Origin: Streptomyces longispororuber
GTDB taxonomy: Bacteria > Actinomycetota > Actinomycetes > Streptomycetales > Streptomycetaceae
DNA length: 64,000 bases
Assembly (NCBI RefSeq): GCF_024448165.1
Contig: NZ_JAMOLN010000005.1
Coordinates: 1 to 64,000 of the forward strand
Reading direction: 5' to 3'
Shown here: positions 24,480 to 39,778 of the stretch, piece by piece
How the letters are laid out: the number at the start of each line of letters is the position of its first letter
Numbering within the stretch: the stretch's first letter is position 1
Notes under the pieces: model-generated
The model's database searches: none
What the model saw: only the letters and a program-made list of their open reading frames with translations
What the model was told of the DNA's origin: nothing
Position numbers and translations under genes: made by a program

Positions 24480-27400
24480 CTACTTCAGGTACGGGCCCGC
24501 GGTGCCGACCTTGCCCGGCGCCGCGTTCTTGCCGCCCAGGTCCAGGACGTACACCCGCAGATTGCCCTTGCCGGGTGCGGCCACGGTGAGGGTGCCGTCG
24601 GTGACGGTCCGCACGTCGCCGGTGACGGCGTCCTTGTAGGTCCCGTTCGGGATGTTCCTGTACGTGGCGCCGTCGGTGACGGCCACCAGCGCGAAGCTGT
24701 CGACGCCGGTCGCGGTGTCGGTGTAGCGCCGCTTGAACGCCATGTTCCCGCTGATGTCGGCCGTCGAGTACTGGCCCGTCTGGAGGGCGGGCACGGCCCG
24801 GCGGATCTGGTTGAGCCGCTGGACGTGCTTGACCAGCGGCGCGTCGAGGGTGGTGGCGACGGCGCCGGACGCGCTGGAGACCGTGCCGAAGCCGGAGGCG
24901 GTGACGCTGCCCTCCAGTTTGTCGCCGTAGTAGGCGCGGCCGGTCGTCGCCAGCGGGCACGTGGTGCCGCAGTCGATCTTCTGGCCCTTCTGGAACTCGG
25001 TCTCCGAGCCGTAGTACAGCGTCGGGATGCCGCGGAACGTCCACATCAGCGCCATGTTCTCGGCCCAGGCGTCGGTGCCGCCCGCGTAGCGTTCGCTGCT
25101 CTTGTTCGGCCCGTAGTCGTGGCTGTCGACGTAGACGACGTTGTAGGTGGCGTCGTTGGTCGAGTCGTCCGAGTCCTTGCCGTTGTTGTAGGCGTTGGAG
25201 GCGTCGCCGAAGTTCATGTGCATGCGCATGTCGATGATGTTCATGCCGGAGAACTTGCTGTGATCGGGCGTGTGGTAGCTGTTCCCGTCGAGGAAGGCGT
25301 TGGTGGACGTCGGCTGGCTGCCGGTGCCCAGCTGTTCCTCGTAGTCGTACTGTTCCAGGGCCGCCTTCTCGTCGTCGGCGGCGTACTCCTTGCGTTCCTT
25401 CCAGGTGTAGAACTGCGCGGAGTGGTTGACCGAGCCGCGGTTCCACTTGTCGTTGACGAAGGCGGCGACCTCGCCGAAGACGAAGAAGTCCTTGGCCTTC
25501 TCGGCCCCGAAGCGCTGCGTGACGCGTTCCTGGATCGCGGGCAGGAAGCGGCGGTTCCAGGTGACGCGCGGGATGTGCACGGCCGTGTCGACGCGGAAGC
25601 CGTCGACGCCCATGTCGATGTACTTGTCGTAGGCGCCGATCAGGTAGTTCTGCACCTGCGCGTTCTCCGTGTCGAAGTCGGCGAGGTCCTCGTGCAGCCA
25701 GCACGAACGGGAGTCCTCGCCCTCCCAGTTGCCGATCCAGCACTGGTGGTAGAGGGACTTGGGGAACATGCCCGATGTCGGGCTGGGCCACTGGCAGTTG
25801 TAGATGGTGTAGCCCTCGGGACTCTTGGCGCCGGTGGGCTTGCCCCAGTTGAGGCAGGTGTTGCCGCTCGGCTCGGCCGTCGACCACATGTCGCCGTTGT
25901 AGTACGACTTGCCGGAGACCGGCTCGACCGTCAGGCCGTCGTACTCGAAGCCGTCCTGCTTCTGGTCGTAGTACCAGCTCCACTGGTCGTCACGGACGCC
26001 GTACACGGTCGGCGTGTACAGGCCCTTGGCGCCCCAGCGCGAGGAGTGGTTGTAGACGACGTCCTGGTAGATCTTCATGCCCTTGGCGTGGGCGGCGTCG
26101 ATCAGGTCCTGGTAGGAGGCACCGGCGGATTCGAGGCGCGGGTCGACCTTGTAGAAGTCGTACCCGTGGTACCCGTGGTAGTCGTAGTCGGAGCGGTTGA
26201 GGACGACCGGGGTGATCCAGACGGCGGACATGCCGAGGCCCTTGATGTAGTCGAGCTTCTCGACCAGGCCCTTGAAGTCGCCGCGGAACATGGGGTCGTT
26301 GTTGGCCTCGTTGCCGGTCTTCTTGTGCTGGCTGCCACCCCGGTTGTTGGAGCTGTCCCCGTCGTAGAAGCGGGCGGTGAGCACGAAGTAGATGGGGTCC
26401 TTGCGGGGGTCGCCGCCGAGCGGGGTGCCCGTGGTCCGTGCGGGCTGCTCGCCGGTGGTGGCCTTCGCCTCCGCGCTCGCCGCCGAGGCGTTCCCGGCGG
26501 CGTCCAGCGCCTTGACCGTGTACGTGTACGCGGTCTTCGCCTCGAGTCCCGTGTCGGAGTACACGGTGGAGGTGGCGGCGATGACGGAGGTGCCCTTGGA
26601 GCCGCCGGTGCGGGTGATCTGGTAGCCGGTGACGCCCGTGTCGTCGGTGGCCGCGTCCCAGGTCAGGACGATGGCGGTGCCGGTGGCCGCCGCCTTGACG
26701 TTGCCGGGTGCGGAGGGCGCGGTGGTGTCGGGTTCGGCGGCCGCGCACGGGTCCTTCGCGTCCTTGGTGGCGGTGCCTGCCCTGACGGTGTTGATGCCCT
26801 TGCCGAGCTGGTAGTTGCCGCCGTTGTTGTTGTCCCAGGTGCCGTTGCCGTTGTTGAAGGTCGCCTGCCACGTGGTGGCGGCCCCCAGGTCGACGGTCTT
26901 CTTCACCCAGCCGGTGCAGGCGGCCTCCATGCCGACACCGGGGACGGTCGTCCAGGTGCCGCCGGTCGGCGCCCAATGGAGGTTGTAGGCGGCCCAGTTG
27001 ATGGTCGTGGTCTCGTAGTAGACCGTGGCGGCGTTGCCCTCGGCGGGCTCGGTGCCGGCGCACGGGTCGCTGTGGGCGACGACACCGTCCTTGACGGTGA
27101 TCAGCCCGGTGCCCAACTGGTAGTTGTTGCCGCCGTTGTTGTCCCAGGTGCCGTTGCCGTTGTTGAAGGTCGCCTGCCACGTGGTGGCGGTACCGAGGTC
27201 GACGGTCTTCTTCACCCAGCCGGTGCAGGCGGCCTCCATGGCGACGCCCGGCACGGTCGTCCAGGTTCCGCCGGTCGGCGCCCAATGCAGCTTGTAGGCG
27301 GCCCAGTTGGTGCTGGTCGTGGAGTAGTAGACGGTGGCCGTGTTCGTGTCGGCGGCACTCGCGGGGACGCCGCCGAACGGGGTGCCCGGCAGGAGCGTCA

Positions 27401-27485
27401 CCAGGAGGGCGGCGATCACCGCGAGCACGAGGCCCAGGGGGCGAAGTCTGTGACGGCGCGTACGTGGTCGTGCGGAGAGGTTCAC
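24480..27485 (-). CDS. Secreted alpha-amylase with two CBM25 domains, Fn3 and GH13
   Basis: 1001 aa from a GTG start with GAGGAG five bases upstream. Signal peptide to about residue 45 (Arg-rich start, hydrophobic core, PASAA cleavage). Two nearly identical CBM25-type starch-binding repeats at about 50-147 and 152-251 (each with NWAAY.LHWAPTGGTW and FNNGNGTWDNN), then Fn3 (255-345) and GH13 (about 360-900). Catalytic residues: Asp633 (GFRVD), Glu672 (FGEV), Asp790 (DSHD). It degrades extracellular starch to maltodextrins. Intergenic space before it is 86 bp and mostly a terminator hairpin, so expression probably depends on readthrough or a promoter inside the pullulanase gene. Confidence 0.93.
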   Translation of the reverse strand: MNLSARPRTRRHRLRPLGLVLAVIAALLVTLLPGTPFGGVPASAADTNTATVYYSTTSTNWAAYKLHWAPTGGTWTTVPGVAMEAACTGWVKKTVDLGTATTWQATFNNGNGTWDNNGGNNYQLGTGLITVKDGVVAHSDPCAGTEPAEGNAATVYYETTTINWAAYNLHWAPTGGTWTTVPGVGMEAACTGWVKKTVDLGAATTWQATFNNGNGTWDNNNGGNYQLGKGINTVRAGTATKDAKDPCAAAEPDTTAPSAPGNVKAAATGTAIVLTWDAATDDTGVTGYQITRTGGSKGTSVIAATSTVYSDTGLEAKTAYTYTVKALDAAGNASAASAEAKATTGEQPARTTGTPLGGDPRKDPIYFVLTARFYDGDSSNNRGGSQHKKTGNEANNDPMFRGDFKGLVEKLDYIKGLGMSAVWITPVVLNRSDYDYHGYHGYDFYKVDPRLESAGASYQDLIDAAHAKGMKIYQDVVYNHSSRWGAKGLYTPTVYGVRDDQWSWYYDQKQDGFEYDGLTVEPVSGKSYYNGDMWSTAEPSGNTCLNWGKPTGAKSPEGYTIYNCQWPSPTSGMFPKSLYHQCWIGNWEGEDSRSCWLHEDLADFDTENAQVQNYLIGAYDKYIDMGVDGFRVDTAVHIPRVTWNRRFLPAIQERVTQRFGAEKAKDFFVFGEVAAFVNDKWNRGSVNHSAQFYTWKERKEYAADDEKAALEQYDYEEQLGTGSQPTSTNAFLDGNSYHTPDHSKFSGMNIIDMRMHMNFGDASNAYNNGKDSDDSTNDATYNVVYVDSHDYGPNKSSERYAGGTDAWAENMALMWTFRGIPTLYYGSETEFQKGQKIDCGTTCPLATTGRAYYGDKLEGSVTASGFGTVSSASGAVATTLDAPLVKHVQRLNQIRRAVPALQTGQYSTADISGNMAFKRRYTDTATGVDSFALVAVTDGATYRNIPNGTYKDAVTGDVRTVTDGTLTVAAPGKGNLRVYVLDLGGKNAAPGKVGTAGPYLK
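26733..27338 (-). repeat. Tandem CBM25-coding repeat
   Basis: Two direct repeats of about 300 bp inside the amylase gene (27045-27338 and 26733-27032) encode the two starch-binding modules. The core 60 residues differ at only a handful of positions, and long DNA stretches are identical, indicating recent duplication or gene conversion. Confidence 0.85.
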
Positions 27486-27526
27486 GTGAACTCCTCGGTC
27501 GGGGCCGCGGCAGTGCGGCCTGACGG

Positions 27527-27563
27527 CGGTCGTCCCCCTCGCGCGCCTCGAGGGGGACGACCG
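27527..27563 (-). terminator. Perfect 15-bp hairpin after the pullulanase gene
   Basis: 27527-27541 pairs perfectly with 27549-27563 around a 7-base loop, 9 bp past the pullulanase stop and about 40 bp before the next start. A strong transcript-end hairpin lacking a T-tract. Confidence 0.85.
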
Positions 27564-27571
27564 GCGGGGTA

Positions 27572-32896
<5,325 letters not shown>

Positions 32897-32938
32897 CTTG
32901 AGGGGCCTCTCTGGACTGTGCTGGGTCGTGCCGGGCAC

Positions 32939-32987
32939 GGCCGACCGCCCGGCGCCTGCGGGGAGGCGGGGCGCCGGACGGTCGGCC
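32939..32987 (-). terminator. 18-bp hairpin after the CBM20 amylase gene
   Basis: 32939-32956 pairs with 32970-32987 with one mismatch; 13-base purine-rich loop; 19 bp past the amylase stop. It overlaps the region just upstream of the pullulanase start, so it could also limit readthrough into that gene. Confidence 0.85.
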
Positions 32988-33005
32988 GAGCAGAGGTGGA
33001 GGTGG

Positions 33006-34706
33006 TCAGCTGCGCCAGGTGTCGGACAGGGCGACGGTGCCGGAGGAGGAGACGGTGGCGGTGCGGTTCGCGCCGCTCTCCCACGTCACGGTGCCGTTCG
33101 CGTCCTTGCGCAGGTACTTGTACTCGAAGGACGTCCCGGCGGGCAGGCCGACGTCGAGCTTCCAGACGGGGTACGCGGCCGGGTCCAGCTTGAGGGCGTT
33201 GCCGGTGTTCCAGTCGCCCAGCTGGGTCTTGTTCCCGGTGACGTAGATGTTCTCGCCCCAGGAGGTGGTGGCGTTGACGCTGAAGGAGGCGCCGGCGGCC
33301 GGTTCGGGGTCGGTGGTGGAGCCGCTGCCGCAGGTCTTCGCGCCGACGTGCAGGGCGAGCGCGGTGTTCGCCGCGAGGGTGGCGGTGAACTGGCCCGACG
33401 CGTTCACGGTGACGCCCTTGCCGCTCTGCACGTCGCAGTAGTCACCGGCGGGCAGCGACGTCTGGAAGGTGCGGGTCAGCGACGCGCTCTCGTGGTTGAG
33501 GGCGACGTAGGCCTTGGCGCCGCGTCCGAAGGCGATCTGGTCGCCGCCGTTGTCCCACCAGTCGGTGACGGCCTCGCCGCGCGCGGCGTTGCGGAAGCCC
33601 ACCATGGAGGAGATCTCCCGCCAGGCGTGCTGGCACTTCCAGCCGTCGGTGTAACAGGCGCTGACCGCACCGGAGTTGGGCGGGCCCGCGTCCTTGTCGG
33701 TCCACTCGTAGCCGGAGTGCACATCGGGCGAGCCGTAGGGCCAGGCCAGCATGAAGACGTTCGCCAGGGTGTAGTTGGCGCCGTCCTTGTAGTTGAGGGT
33801 GTCGCCGCCGCGCTCGGTGTCGTGGTTGTCGACGAACACGGCCGACTTGCCCGAGGACATGTAGCCCCAGGACTCGCCGAAGTTCTTCAGGTAGGCGAGG
33901 TTCTCGCTGGTGAAGACGCGCTTGAGGTCGCGGGCGTAGCGGAACTCCTGGACGTCGCCGTTGCCGAGGTACTCGCTGGGCGAGACCGCCTCCCCGGCGC
34001 CGTAGATGGCCTCCTGCTTCCAGTACGCGTCCGGCTTGGTGAGCCGGGACTTGATGTTCGCGAGGTCGGCCGCCGCCATGTGCTTGGCGGCGTCGATCCG
34101 GAACCCGTCGACGCCGAGGGAGAGCAGGTCGTTCAGATAGCCGGCGATCTTGCCGCGCACGTAGTCCTCGCCGGTGTCGAGGTCCGCGAGGCCGACGAGT
34201 TCGCACTCCTGGACGTTGGTGCGGTCCTGGTAGTTGCTGATCGTCGCCGTGCAGTTGTCCATGTCGGCGGCGGAGTAGACGCCCGGGTAGTCGTACTTGG
34301 TGTACGAGGAGCCGCCGGTGCCGGTGCCGGATCCGGCGGACATGTGGTTGATGACGCTGTCGGCGACGACCTTCACGCCCGCCGCGTGGCAGGTGTCGAC
34401 CATGCTCTTGAAGGCGGCGCGGTCGCCGAGCCGGCCGGCGATCTTGTAGCTGACGGGCTGGTACGAGGTCCACCACTGGGAGCCCTGGATGTGCTCCTGC
34501 GGCGGGGAGACCTGGACGTAGCCGTATCCGGCCGGGCCGAGGGTGGTGGTGCACTCCTTGGCGACCGAGGCGAAGTTCCACTCGAAGAGCACCGCGGTGA
34601 CGTCCTTCTCACCGGGCGGCGCCGCCTGGGCCGGGGCCGGGATCGTGACGGCCGCGGCGGCTCCCGCGAGGACGGCGAGTGCTGCGGCCACGGACTTTCT
34701 GGCCAT
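33006..34706 (-). CDS. Secreted alpha-amylase with CBM20
   Basis: 566 aa; ATG at 34706 after AGGAGG. Signal peptide to about 28 (PAPAQA-AP). The GH13 domain (about 35-385) starts [18 protein letters not shown], the animal/actinomycete-type alpha-amylase subfamily (GH13_32-like), with Asp205 (GFRID), Glu232 (KQEAIYG) and Asp296 (DNHD). All-beta domain C follows, then a CBM20 starch-binding domain at about 470-566 ([27 protein letters not shown]). It is an endo-acting liquefying amylase. The CTTGC-T-GCAAG palindrome 85-95 bp upstream fits MalR repression. Confidence 0.95.
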   Translation of the reverse strand: MARKSVAAALAVLAGAAAAVTIPAPAQAAPPGEKDVTAVLFEWNFASVAKECTTTLGPAGYGYVQVSPPQEHIQGSQWWTSYQPVSYKIAGRLGDRAAFKSMVDTCHAAGVKVVADSVINHMSAGSGTGTGGSSYTKYDYPGVYSAADMDNCTATISNYQDRTNVQECELVGLADLDTGEDYVRGKIAGYLNDLLSLGVDGFRIDAAKHMAAADLANIKSRLTKPDAYWKQEAIYGAGEAVSPSEYLGNGDVQEFRYARDLKRVFTSENLAYLKNFGESWGYMSSGKSAVFVDNHDTERGGDTLNYKDGANYTLANVFMLAWPYGSPDVHSGYEWTDKDAGPPNSGAVSACYTDGWKCQHAWREISSMVGFRNAARGEAVTDWWDNGGDQIAFGRGAKAYVALNHESASLTRTFQTSLPAGDYCDVQSGKGVTVNASGQFTATLAANTALALHVGAKTCGSGSTTDPEPAAGASFSVNATTSWGENIYVTGNKTQLGDWNTGNALKLDPAAYPVWKLDVGLPAGTSFEYKYLRKDANGTVTWESGANRTATVSSSGTVALSDTWRS

Positions 34707-35015
34707 GGTTCCTCCTGATGCGAAGGGGCAACGCGCCATGCCCGTAAGGCCGTTGGGGGGTAACGATCACGACCGATCGTCTTACATCTTCTTGCTGCAA
34801 GTGATTGCGGTCGTGACCGTACGAGGCCCCGGCGTGCTGGTCAACCCTCCCGGCACACCCTTCTCAACAGGCCCGGGAAATTGGGGAACTTCGCTTGCAA
34901 GGTCTTACGCAAGCGTTGCATCGGTGTTACGTTCAACCACGCTTCCGGTCCGGCGCCGAGGACCCGGTCACGCCGGGTTCCACGCGCCCGGCGTCCGGAC
35001 CGGAGCGCCAGACGT
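34707..35015 (-). promoter_or_regulatory. Amylase promoter region with MalR-type half-sites
   Basis: 309 bp without a gene. Two clusters of CTTGCAG/CTTGCAAG-type elements: the perfect 11-bp palindrome CTTGCTGCAAG at 34791-34801, and CTTGCAAG at 34894-34901 followed by CTTACGCAAG at 34904-34913. Similar elements lie before malE. From memory, Streptomyces MalR/Reg1 repressors bind repeats of this kind before amylase and chitinase genes. Confidence 0.7.
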
Positions 35016-36062
35016 TCAGCGAGCCGCCGCGGTGGATCCCCGGACGACCAGCTCGGGCTGGAACACGAACTCCGTGCGCTGCACGGGCGTTCCGCCGATC
35101 TCCTCCAGGAGCGCCCCGACCGCCGCCGTCGCCATCGCCTGCACCGGCTGGCGCACCGTGGTCAGCGGCGGGTCGGTGAACGGGATGAGCGGCGAATCGT
35201 CGAAGCCGATCACCGAGACGTCCCGCGGCACGTCGAGACCGCGCTCCCGGACGGCCCGGATGACGCCGAGCGCCATGGGGTCACTGCCGCAGACGATGCC
35301 GGTGCAGCCCTGGTCGAGGAGCGCGCCGCCGGCCGCGTGGCCGCCCTCCACGGTGAACAGGGTGCGCTGGATCAGCCCCTCCGCCTCGTCGTGGGGCAGG
35401 CCGAGGAAGGCGTGCAGCGCGGCGACGAAACCCTCCGCCTTGCGCCGCGAGGGCACGAACCGGGTCGGGCCGATGGCCAGGCCGATGCGTTCGTGCCCCA
35501 GGTCGATGAGGTGCCGGACGGCCATCCGCGCCGCCGACCGGTCGTCGGGCGACACGAAGGGCGCGTTGACGTGCTCGTTGAAGCCGTTGATGAGGACGAA
35601 CGGCACCTTGCGCTCGGCGAGGCGCGCGTAGCGCGCCGGGTCCGCCGTCGTGTCGGCGTGCAGCCCGGACAGGAACACGATGCCGTTGACCCCGCGCTCC
35701 TCCAGCTGCTCGACGAGCTCGTCCTCGGTGGAGCCGCCCGGCATCTGGGTGCAGAGCACGGGCGTGTATCCGTAGCCGGCCAGGACCTGCTCGATGACCT
35801 GCGCGAACGCGGGGAAGATGGGGTTGGTCAACTCGGGGATGACCAGCCCGATCAGCCCCGCGCTGCGCTGCCGCAGCCGCACCGGACGCTCGTACCCGAG
35901 GACGTCCAGGGCGGCGAGCACCCGCTGCCGGGTCGCGGCGGCGACGCCGGGTTTGCCATTCAGCACCCGGCTGACGGTGGCCTCGCTGACCTGGGCCTGC
36001 GTGGCGATGTCCTGGAGCCGCAGGGTGCCGTTCTCGGCACCCCGCGGCACAGAGATCGTCAC
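35016..36062 (-). CDS. Second MalR-like LacI family regulator, coupled to the glucosidase gene
   Basis: 348 aa from the GTG at 36062, which overlaps the alpha-glucosidase stop (GTGA). LacI HTH at about 14-60 (LQDIATQAQVSEATVSRVLNGKPGVA) and a periplasmic-binding-like effector domain. By eye it is about two-thirds identical over its length to the divergent MalR at 41518, and the recognition-helix segment SEATVSRVLNGKPGV is the same. It probably recognises the same operators but may bind a different maltodextrin. Location at the end of the malEFG-aglA operon makes its level follow maltose induction (inference). Distinguishing it from a plain duplicate would need binding data. Confidence 0.88.
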   Translation of the reverse strand: MTISVPRGAENGTLRLQDIATQAQVSEATVSRVLNGKPGVAAATRQRVLAALDVLGYERPVRLRQRSAGLIGLVIPELTNPIFPAFAQVIEQVLAGYGYTPVLCTQMPGGSTEDELVEQLEERGVNGIVFLSGLHADTTADPARYARLAERKVPFVLINGFNEHVNAPFVSPDDRSAARMAVRHLIDLGHERIGLAIGPTRFVPSRRKAEGFVAALHAFLGLPHDEAEGLIQRTLFTVEGGHAAGGALLDQGCTGIVCGSDPMALGVIRAVRERGLDVPRDVSVIGFDDSPLIPFTDPPLTTVRQPVQAMATAAVGALLEEIGGTPVQRTEFVFQPELVVRGSTAAAR

Positions 36063-37717
36063 GCGGCCCACCAGACCGTGCAGTCCGCGGGCAGCTCGAT
36101 CTCGCCGTCGGTCACCTCGACCGGCGAGCTGGCGAGCAGGGCCGTGCCGGGCGCGGGGATGCGCACCGGGGCGCCGGTGGTGTTGACGGTGCAGGCGAAG
36201 CCGGGCCGCTCGAAGTGCAGCAGCCCCGCGGGCGCGCCGTCGTGCCAGGTGACGCTCTCGCCCGCACCGAGGCCCGCGGTCTCCCGTCGCAGGGCGAGCG
36301 CGGAGCGGTACAGCTCGAGGGTCGAGCCGGAGACCCCGGTCTGCGCCTCGACACTGAGCTCGCCCCAGGTGTCGGGCTGGGGCAGCCAGCTGCCGCCGTC
36401 GCCGAAGCCGTACGAGGAGCCCGTGCGGGTCCACGGGATCGGCACGCGGCAGCCGTCGCGGAACCCGTCCTGGCCCTGGGCACGGAAGAAGGACGGGTCC
36501 TGGCGGACCTCGTCCGGCAGGTCGGTGACGTCGGGCAGGCCGAGCTCCTCGCCCTGGTAGACGTACGCGGAGCCGGGCAGGGCCAGCATCAGCAGGGTCG
36601 CCGCGCGGGCGCGGCGCAGGCCGAGCTCGCGGTCGCCGGCGGTGCGGATCTGGGTGCCGCCGGGCGGGTTCGCGTACCGGGTGGCGTGCCGGGTCACGTC
36701 GTGGTTCGAGAGGACCCAGGTGGCCGGGGCGTGCACGGGCCGCATCGCGTCGAGGGACGTGTCGATGATCTTGCGCAGTTCGGCCGCGTCCCACGGGGCG
36801 CCCAGGTACTGGAAGTTGAAGGCCTGGTGCAGTTCGTCGGGTCGGACGTAGTTCGCGGTCCGCTCGACGGTCGGGGTCCACGCCTCGGCGACGAAGATCC
36901 GCTCGCCGTCGTACTCGTCGAGGATCCGGCGCCAGGTCCGGTAGATCTGGTGCACGCCGTCCTGGTCGAAGAATGGCATGACATCGTTGCCCAGCAGCTT
37001 GAGCTGGTCGTGGCCGCCCAGGTCGGGCAGGCCCTCGGCCTTCACCAGGCCGTGGGCGACGTCGATCCGGAAGCCGTCGACGCCCATGTCGAGCCAGAAC
37101 CGCAGGATCGAGCGGAACTCGTCGGCGACGGCGGGGTGTTCCCAGTTCAGGTCGGGCTGCTCGGGGGCGAACAGGTGGAGGTACCACTCGCCGTCCGGCA
37201 GGCGGGTCCAGGCCGGGCCGCCGAAGATGGACTCCCAGTCGTTGGGCGGCAGTTCGCCGTCCGTGCCCTTGCCGGGGCGGAAGTGGTAGCGGTCCCGCAG
37301 CGCGGAGCCGGGGCCGTCGGCGACGGCCCGCTTGAACCACTCGTGCTGGTCCGAGGAGTGGTTGGGGACCAGGTCGACGATGATCCGCAGGTCGAGCGCG
37401 TGCGCGTCCCTGATCACCGCGTCGGCGTCCAGGAGCGTGCCGTACATCGGGTCGACGGCCCGGTAGTCGGCGACGTCGTAGCCGCCGTCCGCCTGCGGCG
37501 ACGCGTAGAAGGGGGACAGCCACACCGCGTCCACGCCCAGCTCCCGCAGGTACGGCAGCCGACGGCGAATGCCTTCCAGGTCGCCCGTCCCGTCGCCGTC
37601 GCTGTCGGCGAAGCTGCGCGGGTAGACCTGGTAGATGACCGCGTCCCGCCACCAGTCGGTGGACTCGCGGGTCGTGGTGGGCGTCGCGGAGACGTCCGTG
37701 GAGTGCTGCTGGCTCAT
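36059..37717 (-). CDS. aglA: Cytosolic GH13 alpha-glucosidase
   Basis: 552 aa; ATG at 37717 with AAGGA upstream; no signal peptide. DWWRDAVIYQVYPRSFADS starts the GH13 barrel. Catalytic Asp219 (GFRID), Glu278 (VAEAW) and Asp340 (SNHD); the VDLVPNHSS region is typical of alpha-glucosidase/oligo-1,6-glucosidase subfamilies. It would release glucose from maltose and maltodextrins after import. It lies 52 bp downstream of malG, as aglA does in S. coelicolor, and its stop overlaps the following lacI-type gene. Confidence 0.92.
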   Translation of the reverse strand: MSQQHSTDVSATPTTTRESTDWWRDAVIYQVYPRSFADSDGDGTGDLEGIRRRLPYLRELGVDAVWLSPFYASPQADGGYDVADYRAVDPMYGTLLDADAVIRDAHALDLRIIVDLVPNHSSDQHEWFKRAVADGPGSALRDRYHFRPGKGTDGELPPNDWESIFGGPAWTRLPDGEWYLHLFAPEQPDLNWEHPAVADEFRSILRFWLDMGVDGFRIDVAHGLVKAEGLPDLGGHDQLKLLGNDVMPFFDQDGVHQIYRTWRRILDEYDGERIFVAEAWTPTVERTANYVRPDELHQAFNFQYLGAPWDAAELRKIIDTSLDAMRPVHAPATWVLSNHDVTRHATRYANPPGGTQIRTAGDRELGLRRARAATLLMLALPGSAYVYQGEELGLPDVTDLPDEVRQDPSFFRAQGQDGFRDGCRVPIPWTRTGSSYGFGDGGSWLPQPDTWGELSVEAQTGVSGSTLELYRSALALRRETAGLGAGESVTWHDGAPAGLLHFERPGFACTVNTTGAPVRIPAPGTALLASSPVEVTDGEIELPADCTVWWAA

Positions 37718-37769
37718 GGCGTCCTTGAAACGTGAGGGGCCGGACAACTGGTCGATGGTGCGGGGTGGT

Positions 37770-38678
37770 TCAGCCCTTGGTGCCACCCGCCGTCAGGCCG
37801 GTCACCAGGTTCTTCTGGACGAGGTAGAAGACGGCGGAGATCGGGATGGCGATCAGTACGGCCGTGGCGGCCATGTACTGGCTCTGTGCGTCGTGCTCAC
37901 TGATGAAGGTCTGCAGGCCGACGGCGAGCGTGTACTTGCGGTCGTCGAGCATGAACGTGTTGGCGAAGGCGACCTCGCTCCACGCCGTGATCATGGTGTA
38001 GAAGGCGGCGACGGCCAGGCCCGGCCGGGCCAGCGGCAGGATGAGCCGGAAGAACGTGCCGAACGGGGAGAGCCCGTCGACGCGGCCGGCCTCGTCGATC
38101 TCCAGCGGGATCGTGTCGAAGTAGCCCTTCATCAGCCAGGCGCAGTACGGCACGGCCGTCGTCAGGTAGACGACGATCAGGCCGGCGTAGGTGTCGATGA
38201 GGCCGAGGTCCGACAGGATCACGTACATCGGGACCATGAGGACCGCGACCGGGAACATCTGCGTGACCAGCAGGATCCACATGAACTTCTTGTAGCCGGG
38301 GAAGCGCATGCGCGAGACCGCGTAGCCGCTGGTCGCGGCGACGAGCACACCGATCACGGTGGTGCCGAGGGACACGACGAGCGTGTTGCCCAGCCACTTC
38401 AGGAAGTTGGTGTGCTGCAGCACGTACGAGTAGTTGCCGAGCGTCGCCGTGTCGAGGATCCGCGACGGGTGGAGGTAGTCGTCCTTGCCCGGGCCGAGCG
38501 AGAGGAAGATCAGCCAGCCGATCGGGAAGAGCGCGACGAAGCTCGACACGATCAGCACGGCGTGGGTCAGCATCGACGCCCTGCGGCTGCGGCGGCCCCG
38601 GCGGGGCGCGTTCACCCGCGGGACGGCCGCGGCCGGCGGCTCCGGGACGGAGGTCTTGGTGAGGGTCTGGGTGCTCAT
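37770..38678 (-). CDS. malG: Maltose/maltodextrin ABC transporter permease MalG
   Basis: 302 aa; ATG at 38678 with AGGAGG nine bases upstream. Six membrane helices, an N-terminal Arg-rich cytoplasmic segment, and the EAA loop EIDEAGRVDGLSPFGTFFRLILPLARPG that contacts the ATPase (an MsiK-type ATPase elsewhere in streptomycetes; none is encoded here). 22 bp downstream of malF. Confidence 0.94.
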   Translation of the reverse strand: MSTQTLTKTSVPEPPAAAVPRVNAPRRGRRSRRASMLTHAVLIVSSFVALFPIGWLIFLSLGPGKDDYLHPSRILDTATLGNYSYVLQHTNFLKWLGNTLVVSLGTTVIGVLVAATSGYAVSRMRFPGYKKFMWILLVTQMFPVAVLMVPMYVILSDLGLIDTYAGLIVVYLTTAVPYCAWLMKGYFDTIPLEIDEAGRVDGLSPFGTFFRLILPLARPGLAVAAFYTMITAWSEVAFANTFMLDDRKYTLAVGLQTFISEHDAQSQYMAATAVLIAIPISAVFYLVQKNLVTGLTAGGTKG

Positions 38679-38700
38679 GGCGGTGTCTCCTCCTGCGGCG

Positions 38701-39708
38701 TCAGATGGTGGCTGATACGTCATTGCGGTTCAGCCAGCGGCGGTAGACGGAGGTGAACACGATGAGGATCGACAGCAGCAGCACGCCGTACGCGGCGGAC
38801 TGGGCGTAGTCGCGCGGCTGTTGGCCGAAGCCGAGCCGGTAGGCCCAGGTGACGAGGATCTGCGCGTCGGGCGCGGTGTTCCCGAACAGCAGGAAGATGA
38901 TCGCGAACTGGTTGAACGTCCAGATGATGCCGAGCAGCACGACCGTGGAGCTGACCGACCTGAGGCCCGGCAGGGTCACGTGGCGGAAGCGCTGCCAGGC
39001 GTTCGCGCCGTCCATCTCGGACGCCTCGTACAGGGAGGCGTCGATGGACTGCAGGCCGCCGAGGAGCGAGACCATCATGAACGGCACGCCGCACCACGTG
39101 TTGACGAGGATCGCGGCGAGCTTCTGGAAGAAGGGGTCCTCCAGCCAGGACGGGCTGGGCATCCCGAGCGCGTCCAGGGTGGTGTTGATGACACCGGCGT
39201 CGGCGAGCATGAACCGCCAGGCGAAGACGGTGACGAACGTCGGCACGGCCCACGGCAGGATCAGCATCATGCGGTAGGCGGTGCGGCCGCGCAGGTTCTT
39301 CTGGTTGAGCAGCAGCGCGAGGCCGAGGCCGATGACGTAGTGCAGGACGACACAGGAGGCCGTCCACACGATCGTCCAGATGAAGTGCGACCAGAACCGG
39401 TCGTAGGCGGTCGGTCCCCACAGGATGTCGGCGTAGTTGTCGAGGCCGACGAACTGGTAGGTGGCGTCGATGTGGTTGACGCCGATGGTGCGGGCCGAGT
39501 TGAGGCTGTCGGCGTCGGTGAGCGTCAGGTAGAAGCCGCGCGCCAAGGGATACAGCACGATCACGGCGAGCACGACGACGACCGGGGCGATCATCGCGTA
39601 CGCGTACCAGTGCTTCTGGTATCCGTTCTTGACGCGGGCTATGAGGCCCGGGCGCCGGCCGCGGTCACCACCGCTGGGGGCGGCCGGGCTCTCGACGGCG
39701 ACAGTCAT
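38701..39708 (-). CDS. malF: Maltose/maltodextrin ABC transporter permease MalF
   Basis: 335 aa; ATG at 39708. About six membrane helices and EAA loop EASEMDGANAWQRFRHVTLPGL. It lacks the large periplasmic P2 loop of E. coli MalF, as is usual in Gram-positive bacteria. A hairpin in the 132-bp gap from malE likely lowers its expression relative to the binding protein. An in-frame upstream start at 39828 would read through that hairpin and is rejected. Confidence 0.94.
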   Translation of the reverse strand: MTVAVESPAAPSGGDRGRRPGLIARVKNGYQKHWYAYAMIAPVVVVLAVIVLYPLARGFYLTLTDADSLNSARTIGVNHIDATYQFVGLDNYADILWGPTAYDRFWSHFIWTIVWTASCVVLHYVIGLGLALLLNQKNLRGRTAYRMMLILPWAVPTFVTVFAWRFMLADAGVINTTLDALGMPSPSWLEDPFFQKLAAILVNTWCGVPFMMVSLLGGLQSIDASLYEASEMDGANAWQRFRHVTLPGLRSVSSTVVLLGIIWTFNQFAIIFLLFGNTAPDAQILVTWAYRLGFGQQPRDYAQSAAYGVLLLSILIVFTSVYRRWLNRNDVSATI

Positions 39709-39778
39709 GGGGGAACACCTTCTGGTCTGCGGCTTCAGGAATGTGCACAGGGCCGTACGGCGACGGAGCCGTACGGCG

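Noticed and set aside
36059..37786. Glucosidase start at 37786 instead of 37717
   Set aside because: The extra 23 residues are atypical; the ATG at 37717 has an AAGGA site and starts next to the family N-terminus.
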